Below, piece after piece: positions 14,847 through 22,870 of a DNA stretch of 64,000 nucleotides. Each line of letters begins with the position of its first letter. The first letter of the stretch is position 1. A program made the translations under genes and the position numbers. The notes under the pieces were generated by a model. The model was not told the DNA's origin. It ran no database searches and saw nothing but the letters and a program-made list of their open reading frames with translations. The stretch comes from Bacteroidetes bacterium GWF2_41_31 (GTDB taxonomy: Bacteria > Bacteroidota > Bacteroidia > Bacteroidales > F082). The stretch covers positions 1-64,000 of the forward strand of contig MEOL01000020.1 in NCBI GenBank assembly GCA_001769215.1, given 5' to 3'.

Positions 14847-16057
14847 AGCTCTGCCGGTTTCAAAGAAAACGGTGCCACAGCACGATCGAAAATACCATTC
14901 ATATAAGCAATGGAAAGGCCGTAGTTGGTGACAGGAATTCCTGCATCCACGGCAGGTTTCAATCGGCCTGCCAGTTGTTTTTGGGTCACCACACATCCTC
15001 CGCATTGCACCACCAGTGCATAATCGGTCATACTACCGGGAATGGGATCCTGGCCGGCAACCACCTCAAACTGAATGCCTTTGCCCGAAAACTCACTAAT
15101 CCATTTGGGAAGTTTTACCCGGCCAATATCATCACAGCTCACATGGTGACTGCACGACTCCAGAATGAGTACCCGGTCGCCGGATTTTAGTTCCGAAAGT
15201 CTGGGCGTTCCTTTCAGATAAAGATCGAAGTTGGCCCGGATGCGGGCAAACAAGACACTAAAACCTGTGAGGGGAATGTCTTCAGGAACAATCTTCGACA
15301 CCATCCCAAAAGCCTGACTATCGGTTACCACCAATGCAGGCCGAAGACCTCTGGCAAATACATCAGCCAGTTCAGTTTCTTTTACCACCAGGCAGAGTGC
15401 ATCCTGGTCGAGCACATCGCGGATGGCCATTTGCTGTGGCAGAATCATGCGGCCCTCGGGAGCTTCTGAGTCGATGGGGGTTACGAGCAGAACCAAATCC
15501 TTTGGCTTGATCATCCCTTCAAACAAGGAAGGTTTGAGGTAAGCCGACGGAGGAATTAATTTTTTAATCACCTCGGTGGCCGGAACCAACGAGTCATTAC
15601 TCAGGGTACTGATGTCCAGTATTTCAGCATTTGTCAGCTGACCTATTTTTATTCTGGCTTCTTCGCTCAAAGGTTTCTGATCGGCTTTGTTGTGGAAAAT
15701 CACAAACGGTACCTGATATTCCTGAAAGGCCTTAATCAGGTCCTTTTCATAGCTTCCGAACAGTTCGGAAACAATAACCAGAATGGCCAGATCGATGGTG
15801 CTGATGACCTTTAAAGTACGTTCGATGCGTTTCTCACCCAAATCACCGGAGTCGTCAATGCCGGCCGTATCGATGATGATGGCCGGTCCCACGCCAAAAA
15901 TTTCCACCGATTTCTTCACCGGATCGGTGGTGGTGCCTGCAAAATCAGATACAATGGCTACATCCTGCCCGACCAGCATGTTGATGATAGAACTTTTACC
16001 ATTGTTTCTTCTACCAAAAATTCCGATGTGTGGTTTAAGATCTTTTCCTTTGGACAT
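14843..16057 (-). CDS. hydF: [FeFe] hydrogenase maturation GTPase HydF
   Basis: A 404-residue scaffold GTPase that carries the H-cluster precursor and delivers it to HydA. The N-terminal GTPase has the P-loop GRRNNGKSS (about 15-23), a G2 TTTDP segment, G3 DTAGIDD and G4 NKAD. The C-terminal Fe-S domain has the ligands CSHH (about 302-305) and CGGC (about 353-356), the known CxH...CxxC set. It starts 15 bases after hydG and overlaps hydE by 4 bases. All expected motifs are intact. Confidence 0.96.
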   Translation of the reverse strand: MSKGKDLKPHIGIFGRRNNGKSSIINMLVGQDVAIVSDFAGTTTDPVKKSVEIFGVGPAIIIDTAGIDDSGDLGEKRIERTLKVISTIDLAILVIVSELFGSYEKDLIKAFQEYQVPFVIFHNKADQKPLSEEARIKIGQLTNAEILDISTLSNDSLVPATEVIKKLIPPSAYLKPSLFEGMIKPKDLVLLVTPIDSEAPEGRMILPQQMAIRDVLDQDALCLVVKETELADVFARGLRPALVVTDSQAFGMVSKIVPEDIPLTGFSVLFARIRANFDLYLKGTPRLSELKSGDRVLILESCSHHVSCDDIGRVKLPKWISEFSGKGIQFEVVAGQDPIPGSMTDYALVVQCGGCVVTQKQLAGRLKPAVDAGIPVTNYGLSIAYMNGIFDRAVAPFSLKPAEL

Positions 16058-16072
16058 GACTTTTAAGCTTAA

Positions 16073-17503
16073 TTAAAAATACAAATCCCGTTGACCAGCC
16101 TTAATTTTCTCAATGCGGAGGCGCACTTCGGCTTCCTGCTTAGGATCGGTGAGCTCGCGGATATTTTTCTCAATCACTTTCCAGCCTTTTGAGGCAGTTT
16201 CCTCACCGGCATAATCCACAATGTATTCCGACAAGGTTAAGATGGCATTTGGTGTGCAAAAACGCTTGATAAATCCGGGTACGGAAAACTCCATAAAGTG
16301 CTCGCCGGTTCTTCCTAAACGGTAGCAGGCGGTGCAAAAGGAAGGAAGGAAATCGGTATCCAGCAGCTCATCTATCACTTCCGCCAGCGAGCGTTCGTCG
16401 TTGATCAGGAACTGTTCTCTGTTCAAATTCTGGATTGCTTTTTCGTTTTTATCAGAATAAGCTCCCATTTCGAGCTTGGTTCCCGCGTCAATCTGCGAAC
16501 AACCATACTGAAGCACTTCGTTGCGGATGTGTTTTGGCTCGCGCGCGGTGAGGATCATCCCGGTGTAAGGCACGGCCAGACGGAGGATGGCAATGATTTT
16601 TGTAAAGTCATCATCATTTACGCGGTACTGCGGATCGACTTTAAAATCAGCAGCATCCGTTAAACGGGGGAAGGAAATGGTATGAGGACCAACGTTATAG
16701 CATGCTTCCAGGTGGTTGGTATGCCGGACCAAGCCCATGACCTCAAAACGCCAGTCGTACAGACCAAATAGTACGCCAATGCCCACATCATCCAAACCGG
16801 CTTCCTGGGCCCTGTCGAGCGAAGTTAACCGATAGTTATAATCGGCCTTTTTGCCACTGGGATGATACCAGGTATAGGCTTCGGGGTGGTAAGTTTCCTG
16901 AAACACCTGGTAGGTGCCGATTCCGGATTCTTTCACCGTCCTAAACCCTTCTATATCCAGTGGTGCAGCATTGATGTTTACCCTTCTGATCTCACCATTT
17001 CCGGTTTTAACCCCATAAACTGTTTTTACGTTTTCGGCAATAAATTCCGGAATGTAGTTTTTGTGCTCGCCATAAACCAGAATCAATCGCTTCTGCCCGT
17101 TCTGCTCCAGGGCCGTTACATTGTCGATAAGCTCCTTGTTGGTCAGCGTTTTTCTGATGGCCTCCGAATTGGAGCTTTTAAACCCGCAATATTTACAGTT
17201 GTTGGCACAGAGGTTACCAACGTAAAGCGGTGCAAACAATACAATCCGGTTGCCGTACACTTTTTTCTTCAGCTCTTTGGCACCTTGTTTAATTAGTTCC
17301 ACCAATTCAGGATCGGTGGTGTTGATCAGCACCGCAACCTCCGGTAAAGTAAGCCGGTTTTTATCCAACGATCTGGCAATAATCCGTACGACCTCCTTTT
17401 TTGTTGAAACAGCCTCGTTGAGAAATGTTTCAATTTCTTCCGCATCCAAAAAAGGCTTGTCGGGTTGGTCGGGAATCTTATATTTTTCGGGGTAGAATTT
17501 CAT
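16073..17503 (-). CDS. hydG: [FeFe] hydrogenase maturase HydG (tyrosine lyase, radical SAM)
   Basis: A 476-residue radical SAM enzyme that cleaves tyrosine to make the CO and CN ligands of the H-cluster. The SAM cluster motif is CANNCKYCGF (about 97-106). The second, C-terminal cluster needed for the Fe(CO)2CN synthon is CTACYRLGRTGEHFM (about 392-406). The length is typical. It lies between the receiver-kinase hybrid (18-base gap) and hydF (15-base gap), so the three maturases form the distal end of the operon in the order hydG-hydF-hydE. Confidence 0.96.
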   Translation of the reverse strand: MKFYPEKYKIPDQPDKPFLDAEEIETFLNEAVSTKKEVVRIIARSLDKNRLTLPEVAVLINTTDPELVELIKQGAKELKKKVYGNRIVLFAPLYVGNLCANNCKYCGFKSSNSEAIRKTLTNKELIDNVTALEQNGQKRLILVYGEHKNYIPEFIAENVKTVYGVKTGNGEIRRVNINAAPLDIEGFRTVKESGIGTYQVFQETYHPEAYTWYHPSGKKADYNYRLTSLDRAQEAGLDDVGIGVLFGLYDWRFEVMGLVRHTNHLEACYNVGPHTISFPRLTDAADFKVDPQYRVNDDDFTKIIAILRLAVPYTGMILTAREPKHIRNEVLQYGCSQIDAGTKLEMGAYSDKNEKAIQNLNREQFLINDERSLAEVIDELLDTDFLPSFCTACYRLGRTGEHFMEFSVPGFIKRFCTPNAILTLSEYIVDYAGEETASKGWKVIEKNIRELTDPKQEAEVRLRIEKIKAGQRDLYF

Positions 17504-17521
17504 GGCAGTGTAATTAGCTCA

Positions 17522-18640
17522 TTATAAAGGAAGTGTCACCGTGAAGGTGGTGCCAATATCGGGTGTACTCTGCACATCGACTGTACCACCATATAAAACA
17601 ACCAGCTTTTTCATGATGGACAAACCCAGTCCGCTACCGGAAATGTCCCTGGTTTTATCGGTTTTTATGCGGGTAAATTCCTGAAACAACCTGGACATGT
17701 TTTCTTCTGAAATGCCAATTCCGGTATCTTCAACCTTTATCACGATGGCGGTGCTTTTTTTCTTAATATTGAAGTGGATTTCACCATTTTCCTTATTGTA
17801 TTTTACCGCATTCGACAATAGGTTATTGAAAATTATTTCAATTTCTTCCGTATCAGCGGTAAAAACCAGGTCCTCATCGGCATCAAAATGCACTTTTACA
17901 TTTCGCTGAATGGCCAGTGGTTCGATGGTATGAATGGCCAGTCTGGCTATTTCGGCTAAGTCAATTTTTTTCAGTTCGCGGTTCTTTTTTCCTGATTCCA
18001 GCTTGGTTAAATCCAGCAAATCCATAATCAAACCACGCATGCCTTTGATGCGTATCAGCGACCTGTCGATCATGGCCATGTAATCGTCAATGCTGTCGCC
18101 TACCTGTTTATCCTGCATGATTTTCAGATACCCTTCGATGGCATTCAGCGGTGATTTAAGTTCGTGCGAAAGCACCGACAAAAATTGGAAGCGGATTTGC
18201 TTTCCTTCTTTGTTCATGCGTTTGGTCATCCGCTTGAGGAACAAATGCTTGCTGATGCTTTCGATGGCCGCCTTAAGCTCCTGTGGCGTAAATGGTTTAG
18301 GCACGAAGTTAAATGCTCCAAAATTGGTTGCCTTCACGGCGATATCAAGCGATGCATAGGAAGTAATCATCATCACAGCCGCATCCAGTTTCATTTTGTT
18401 GACTTCTTCGAGCACTTCAATCCCCTGAATGCCGGGAAGTTTATTGTCGAGAAGGATGATATCCACATGGCCTTTGTTGATGATATCGAGTGCCTCTTCA
18501 CCGGTGGCCGCCTCAATCATTTCGTAGGAGAAATCCTCATCCAAAAAAGGAAACCCGATGGTGTAGTTACGTAAAATTCTTTCGATCCCCGAACGGATGC
18601 CGGGTTCATCGTCAACGATCAGTACTTTTAGTTTTTCCAT
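17522..18640 (-). CDS. hybrid protein: N-terminal receiver plus histidine kinase
   Basis: A 372-residue cytoplasmic protein in the order receiver then kinase. The receiver (about 1-125) has VDDE, the phospho-acceptor Asp in ILLDNKLPG and the Lys in PKPF. The kinase follows: H-box FLSVLSHELKSPLNAIEGYL (about 153-172), N-box NNLLSNAVKYN (about 290), G1 VEDTGIGI, and FTRIKTDKTRDISGSGLGLS. It has no membrane segment and no other sensor domain, so it probably takes its signal as phosphate or by protein contact. Its place between the receiver at 18714 and hydG suggests it belongs to the signalling branch of the hydrogenase operon; that is inferred from position. Confidence 0.9.
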   Translation of the reverse strand: MEKLKVLIVDDEPGIRSGIERILRNYTIGFPFLDEDFSYEMIEAATGEEALDIINKGHVDIILLDNKLPGIQGIEVLEEVNKMKLDAAVMMITSYASLDIAVKATNFGAFNFVPKPFTPQELKAAIESISKHLFLKRMTKRMNKEGKQIRFQFLSVLSHELKSPLNAIEGYLKIMQDKQVGDSIDDYMAMIDRSLIRIKGMRGLIMDLLDLTKLESGKKNRELKKIDLAEIARLAIHTIEPLAIQRNVKVHFDADEDLVFTADTEEIEIIFNNLLSNAVKYNKENGEIHFNIKKKSTAIVIKVEDTGIGISEENMSRLFQEFTRIKTDKTRDISGSGLGLSIMKKLVVLYGGTVDVQSTPDIGTTFTVTLPL

Positions 18641-18713
18641 GGCTTTGAGTTATTTTATCAGCATGTGTCAAAAATCGCAACAGGATTGCCAGCTTGTTTG
18701 TATATATAACTGG

Positions 18714-19109
18714 TTAAATTTTAAGCAGTTTATTGATTTCGCGGTGCAACTGATCGCCTCGGATACCTTTTTCAAGGTAGAGATCGGCTTTGATCCAGTT
18801 TTTATCTTCTTCGGTTTCCACCTTAAAGGTGATTCCCGTTTCGGCAGTAGCTGCCGTTGCAATGATTACCGGCATATCAGGATACATCTTTTTGGCTTTA
18901 TAAGCCAGTACAAAACCGCTGTCCTGGGTTTCCATCATGAGGTCGAAGATGGCCAGATCGGGCCTGGTAGTGCTTAACATTTTCTCTCCCTCGCTTCGGC
19001 TGGAAGCCGTGATGGTTTCAAAACCAAAATGTTCAACCTGCAATTTCATTTGTTCCAGGTAATCATGATCATCATCTACAATCAGTACAAGTTTTTTTAT
19101 ATCGGACAT
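18714..19109 (-). CDS. stand-alone receiver-domain protein
   Basis: A 131-residue single receiver domain. It has VDDDHDYLEQ (acidic pocket), the phospho-acceptor Asp in LAIFDLMMET and the MPVIIATAAT strand. After that strand a ~25-residue insertion (GITFKVETEEDKNWIKADL) precedes the final strand with LEKGI, which holds the conserved Lys but not the usual Lys-Pro. There is no output domain, so it may shuttle phosphate or bind a partner. It starts 21 bases after the H-cluster kinase gene, making that kinase its most likely donor. Confidence 0.88.
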   Translation of the reverse strand: MSDIKKLVLIVDDDHDYLEQMKLQVEHFGFETITASSRSEGEKMLSTTRPDLAIFDLMMETQDSGFVLAYKAKKMYPDMPVIIATAATAETGITFKVETEEDKNWIKADLYLEKGIRGDQLHREINKLLKI

Positions 19110-19130
19110 GATACGTTTATTTAAAAATTT

Positions 19131-21119
19131 CTAATTCAAATGTTTACGTGGCAATGCGATTTTAAATTTGGTCCCTCTTGGACCCTGTGTGGTATCCGTC
19201 ACCGACTTCACTTTTATTTGTCCCTTGTGCATTTTCACAATTCCGTATACCAGTGGCAATCCCATACCGGTACCTTTTCCAATGACTTTGGTGGTGAAGA
19301 ACGGAGTAAATATTTTTTCCATATTTCCGGGCGTGATGCCCATTCCTGTGTCGGCGATTGTAATTTTTACTTCATTTTCAGTGTCTTCGAGTGTAACCGT
19401 TAAGGTACCGCCCTCCGGCATGGCTTCCACGGCATTTTTTTCAAGATTGGTGAGTACCTGCATAAACTGGTCGCGGTCGATCATGGCCAACGGGTTTTCT
19501 ACGTCAGATTCAAATTTGATTTGAACACTTGCGGGTTTTATCACCGAATCAAGGCTGTGTTCACAAAACTCAACCATATTGGTTTCCAATAGGTTCACCT
19601 GGCTTTTTCGTGCAAAATTCAACAGACCTCCCACGATATTTTTACAGCGTTCGGCCTGTTCCACTATCAGCGACAGGTCTTTTGCCATGGGGTCATCTTC
19701 GGCAATCTCTTCCTTTAAAATATTGCTGTACATGGTAATCACTCCCAACGGATTGTTCAACTCATGGGCAATGCCCGCCGACAACTGACCCATGTTGGCC
19801 AGTTTTTCGGATTGACGCAAAGCCTGTCGGGCATTGGCCAGTTTTTCGTTGCTTTCGTTGAGGTCGGCGATGGTGCTGTGCATTTTTTCGATGGTGTACG
19901 GAAGGCACATTTCGCTTTCGGCCAATCCATTGAGGATGGCAATGGCATGTTCACGGCAGCTGTCGTAGCCACAGGCACCACAGTTAAGGTGATCAGCCGG
20001 TTCGAATTTCCCCAAAGATTTCAGCACCCTTGAAATTTCGCATTCATCGGGCAACTGCATGGCCTGTTCGGATGCAGTGAATTTGCGTGAGAAATCCACC
20101 TCTTTAAATTCTTCCACACGGGCAAACCACTCTTTTGTGTCCAGCTTTGTGAGCTTTTCGGAAACATACTGACTGATGATGCTGCGGCGACGGAAACGGC
20201 TTCCTCCTTTTGACATGCCAGGTCCCATAATACAGCCTTCACAGCACAAAAGCTCCAGGTGTTTTCCTTTCAGGTTTCCTTTTTCAAACTCCTTGATGGC
20301 GTCTTTGAAATTGTTCTTTCCATCGGTTACAATCACAGAACAATCGGTTACATCCGAAAATTTACCCATCGTGTTGAGCAAACCATGACTGATGGGAAAA
20401 CCGGCTCCCTTGGCCGCATGCGGAGGATCGAAATCAACAGGTTTGATGGAGGTTGGGTTGAGGCCTGCCTGGTTGAACAAATCGCGCAATTCGGTAAAGG
20501 TGATGGATTCGTCGATTTCGGTACTTTCTGCTTTTTTCGCAATGCACGGACCAATAAACACCACCCTGACATCTTCACCATATGCTTTTTTAACGACGCG
20601 AGCGATGGCCACCATTGGAGATACGATGGGAGCCAGACTTCCAATCAGTTTGGGATGATGTTGCTCAACGTATGCCACTACAGCCGGGCAATCCGAGGAG
20701 ATATAGCCTTCCTCCTGCCGTTGACTCATCAGTTTTTTATATTCAAGGGCCACCATATCGGCACCAAACGACACCTCTACTACCCGGAAGAAACCCAATT
20801 TTTTCAGCATCCCGACAAAAATGCGGTAATCATCATACTCGGTAAATTCGGACGGAAAACTGGGTGCCACAATGGCAATCGCTTTTTCATCGGAAGCAAG
20901 AAGATGGCTTACAGCATCCTTCATTTCAAAAAATGCTTTGGCTCCCTGGCTACAAACATTCACGCAATTCCCACAGGCGATACAACGTTCGCCCACCACT
21001 TCAGCCTGACCATTAATGATTTTAATGGCCTTTACCGGACATTCGCGCACACACGTAAAGCAGACCCTGCATTTGTCTTTTACGGTATAAACCAGTCGAT
21101 TTCTAGTTACGTGTGTCAT
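19131..21119 (-). CDS. putative sensory [FeFe]-hydrogenase-like protein fused to a histidine kinase
   Basis: A 662-residue soluble fusion. Residues ~12-65 bind two [4Fe-4S] clusters (CRVCFTCVRECP, CIACGNCVNVC). Residues ~75-330 resemble the H-cluster domain. Its L1 motif is SSDCP where the catalytic enzyme has TSCCP, so the proton-relay Cys is Asp while the cluster-ligand Cys stays. L2 is GPCIAKK instead of MPC. L3 is LLCCEGC, keeping C-x3-C but not the Met. Residues ~378-405 have the NCGACGYDSC Fe-S module. The C-terminus is a histidine kinase with AHELNNPLG, a G1 box (ADTGMGI) and GKGTGMGL. There is no PAS domain or signal peptide. Comparable group C hydrogenases are thought to sense H2. 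The gene is 8 bases from hydA. H2 or redox sensing is inference. Confidence 0.85.
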   Translation of the reverse strand: MTHVTRNRLVYTVKDKCRVCFTCVRECPVKAIKIINGQAEVVGERCIACGNCVNVCSQGAKAFFEMKDAVSHLLASDEKAIAIVAPSFPSEFTEYDDYRIFVGMLKKLGFFRVVEVSFGADMVALEYKKLMSQRQEEGYISSDCPAVVAYVEQHHPKLIGSLAPIVSPMVAIARVVKKAYGEDVRVVFIGPCIAKKAESTEIDESITFTELRDLFNQAGLNPTSIKPVDFDPPHAAKGAGFPISHGLLNTMGKFSDVTDCSVIVTDGKNNFKDAIKEFEKGNLKGKHLELLCCEGCIMGPGMSKGGSRFRRRSIISQYVSEKLTKLDTKEWFARVEEFKEVDFSRKFTASEQAMQLPDECEISRVLKSLGKFEPADHLNCGACGYDSCREHAIAILNGLAESEMCLPYTIEKMHSTIADLNESNEKLANARQALRQSEKLANMGQLSAGIAHELNNPLGVITMYSNILKEEIAEDDPMAKDLSLIVEQAERCKNIVGGLLNFARKSQVNLLETNMVEFCEHSLDSVIKPASVQIKFESDVENPLAMIDRDQFMQVLTNLEKNAVEAMPEGGTLTVTLEDTENEVKITIADTGMGITPGNMEKIFTPFFTTKVIGKGTGMGLPLVYGIVKMHKGQIKVKSVTDTTQGPRGTKFKIALPRKHLN

Positions 21120-21127
21120 TAGTTATA

Positions 21128-22852
21128 TTATTTAACTACCTCGCGTTGATGATAATGTGTATGCAGCAATTCATGACTTTTATGCCCCAGTGGCTCGCCA
21201 AGAAACTCTTTATAGAGATCAACGATCTCGGGGTTTTTATGCGATACTTTGATGCGTTCGGTTTCGTCGATGCGGTAGAGCGTCTGCATTCTGGCACGAA
21301 GTTGTTCATCACTCGTCCCGATATGTTGACCGCCGCCGCCGATACATCCTCCGGGACAGGCCATGATTTCAATAAAATGAACATCATTTTTTCCGGACCG
21401 GATTTCATCCAGAAGTTTTTTGGCATTGGTCATCCCGTTCACAACGGCCACACCCAATTCAAGCCCGTCGATGTTGATTTTGGTCTCTTTTCTGCCTTCA
21501 AATCCACGAAGGGCAGGTACCTGAAATTCGACCATTTCCTTTCCAGTAAGGGTACGATAAGCGGTCCGAATAGCCGCTTCCATCACGCCACCCGATGCAC
21601 CAAACAGCTTACCGGCCGTACTGCGAAATCCAAGTGGAGAATCAACAAGTTCGGGTTTAATATTGAACATATCCACCCCAAAAAGCTTGAGAAATCTGGC
21701 TAATTCGCGGGTGGTCAGTACAGCATCCACATCCGAGATACCTTCGCGCGTCATTTCTTCGCGCTGTGCTTCAAACTTTTTGGCAGTACAAGGCATAATG
21801 GATACAGAATAAATTTCTTCCGGTTTCAGGTTTTCCTGTTCAGCGAAATGGCTTTTGATGATAGCTCCCATCATTTGCTGTGGCGATTTGCATGACGACA
21901 GGTTGGGGATAAAATCCGGGGCAAACTCCTCAGCATATTTCACCCAACCCGGACAGCAACTGGTGATCATGGGCAATACACCACCGTTTTGAACGCGGTG
22001 AATCAGTTCGGCAGACTCTTCCATAATGGTTAAATCGGCAGAAAAAGAAGAATCAAAAATATGGTCAAATCCCACTTTACGAAGTGCTGCATTGAGAATA
22101 CCATTGATGTCCACTCCGGGTTCCATGCCCAGCTCTTCGGCCATAGAAACTGTAATTGAAGGTGCGTATTGAACTACCACCCGCTTTGCAGGATTGCTCA
22201 AGGCTTCCTGAATCTGCGCAAAGTGATTTTTCTCGGTGAGTGCTCCCGTTGGGCAAACCATGATGCATTGTCCGCAGTTGATACAACTGGAGGTATTTAA
22301 TCCCTGATGAAAAGCAGTACCTATAATTGATTTGTTTCCCCGGTTGATAAAGTCGATGCAGGCCACTCCCATCACCTCTTCACACACATAAACGCAACGG
22401 CCGCAGAGAATGCATTTTTCAGGATCGCGGATAATGCTGGCACTCGAAAGATCGAGGTTGGCTTTGTTTTTAATTCCCCGGATGCGGCGTTCTGTAACAT
22501 GCAGTTCGCTGCTCAGGTCCTGCAACTCGCAGTTTTTATTGCGAACACAGTACAAACAATCGTCGGGATGATTCGACAAAAGCAATTCGATGATCGTTTT
22601 ACGAGATTCCACTACACGTGGCGAATGGGTGAGAATACTCATGCCCGGTTCAGCCGGAAAGGAACATGAAGTAATTAATTTTCCGGTTTTATTGTCTTCC
22701 ACCACACACATCCTGCATGCACCCGTGGGCAATGCATTTTTGATGTGGCAAAGTGTAGGCACCCTGATCCCGTTTCGGTTCATGACTTCCAGAATGGTTT
22801 CGCCCCTGGAAGCTACAAGTGATTTATTATTGATATTGATGGTGAAATCCAT
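21128..22852 (-). CDS. hydA: NAD-linked [FeFe] hydrogenase catalytic subunit (HydA/HndD type)
   Basis: A 574-residue group A [FeFe] hydrogenase. Cluster sites in order: [2Fe-2S] at C35/C46/C49/C62 (approximate), the His-ligated [4Fe-4S] in HPDDCLYCVRNKNC, two [4Fe-4S] in CILCGRCVYVC and CINCGQCIMVC. The H-domain motifs are canonical: TSCCPGW, MPCTAKKFEA and EIMACPGGCIGGGGQ. A small-subunit-like C-terminal tail (LYKEFLGEPLGHKSHELLHTHY) completes it. With the NuoF- and NuoE-like partners encoded upstream it should form a trimeric, possibly electron-bifurcating, NADH/ferredoxin hydrogenase that makes or oxidises H2 in the cytoplasm. All catalytic residues are present, unlike the H-cluster kinase 8 bases downstream. 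Confidence 0.96.
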   Translation of the reverse strand: MDFTININNKSLVASRGETILEVMNRNGIRVPTLCHIKNALPTGACRMCVVEDNKTGKLITSCSFPAEPGMSILTHSPRVVESRKTIIELLLSNHPDDCLYCVRNKNCELQDLSSELHVTERRIRGIKNKANLDLSSASIIRDPEKCILCGRCVYVCEEVMGVACIDFINRGNKSIIGTAFHQGLNTSSCINCGQCIMVCPTGALTEKNHFAQIQEALSNPAKRVVVQYAPSITVSMAEELGMEPGVDINGILNAALRKVGFDHIFDSSFSADLTIMEESAELIHRVQNGGVLPMITSCCPGWVKYAEEFAPDFIPNLSSCKSPQQMMGAIIKSHFAEQENLKPEEIYSVSIMPCTAKKFEAQREEMTREGISDVDAVLTTRELARFLKLFGVDMFNIKPELVDSPLGFRSTAGKLFGASGGVMEAAIRTAYRTLTGKEMVEFQVPALRGFEGRKETKINIDGLELGVAVVNGMTNAKKLLDEIRSGKNDVHFIEIMACPGGCIGGGGQHIGTSDEQLRARMQTLYRIDETERIKVSHKNPEIVDLYKEFLGEPLGHKSHELLHTHYHQREVVK

Positions 22853-22870
22853 GTTGAACTCTTTTATTTG

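Noticed and set aside
14847-15005. 53-residue N-terminal extension of HydE
   Set aside because: It runs inside hydF, is not like HydE and the ATGA overlap at 14843-14846 explains the start better.
19131-21119. Calling the H-cluster kinase a second catalytic hydrogenase
   Set aside because: The L1 Cys, the L2 Met and the L3 Met of the proton pathway and active site are replaced, and the C-terminus is a kinase.
20259-21122. 287-residue plus-strand open frame
   Set aside because: It is antisense to the H-cluster kinase gene, has no recognisable domain, and the minus strand has clear conserved motifs.
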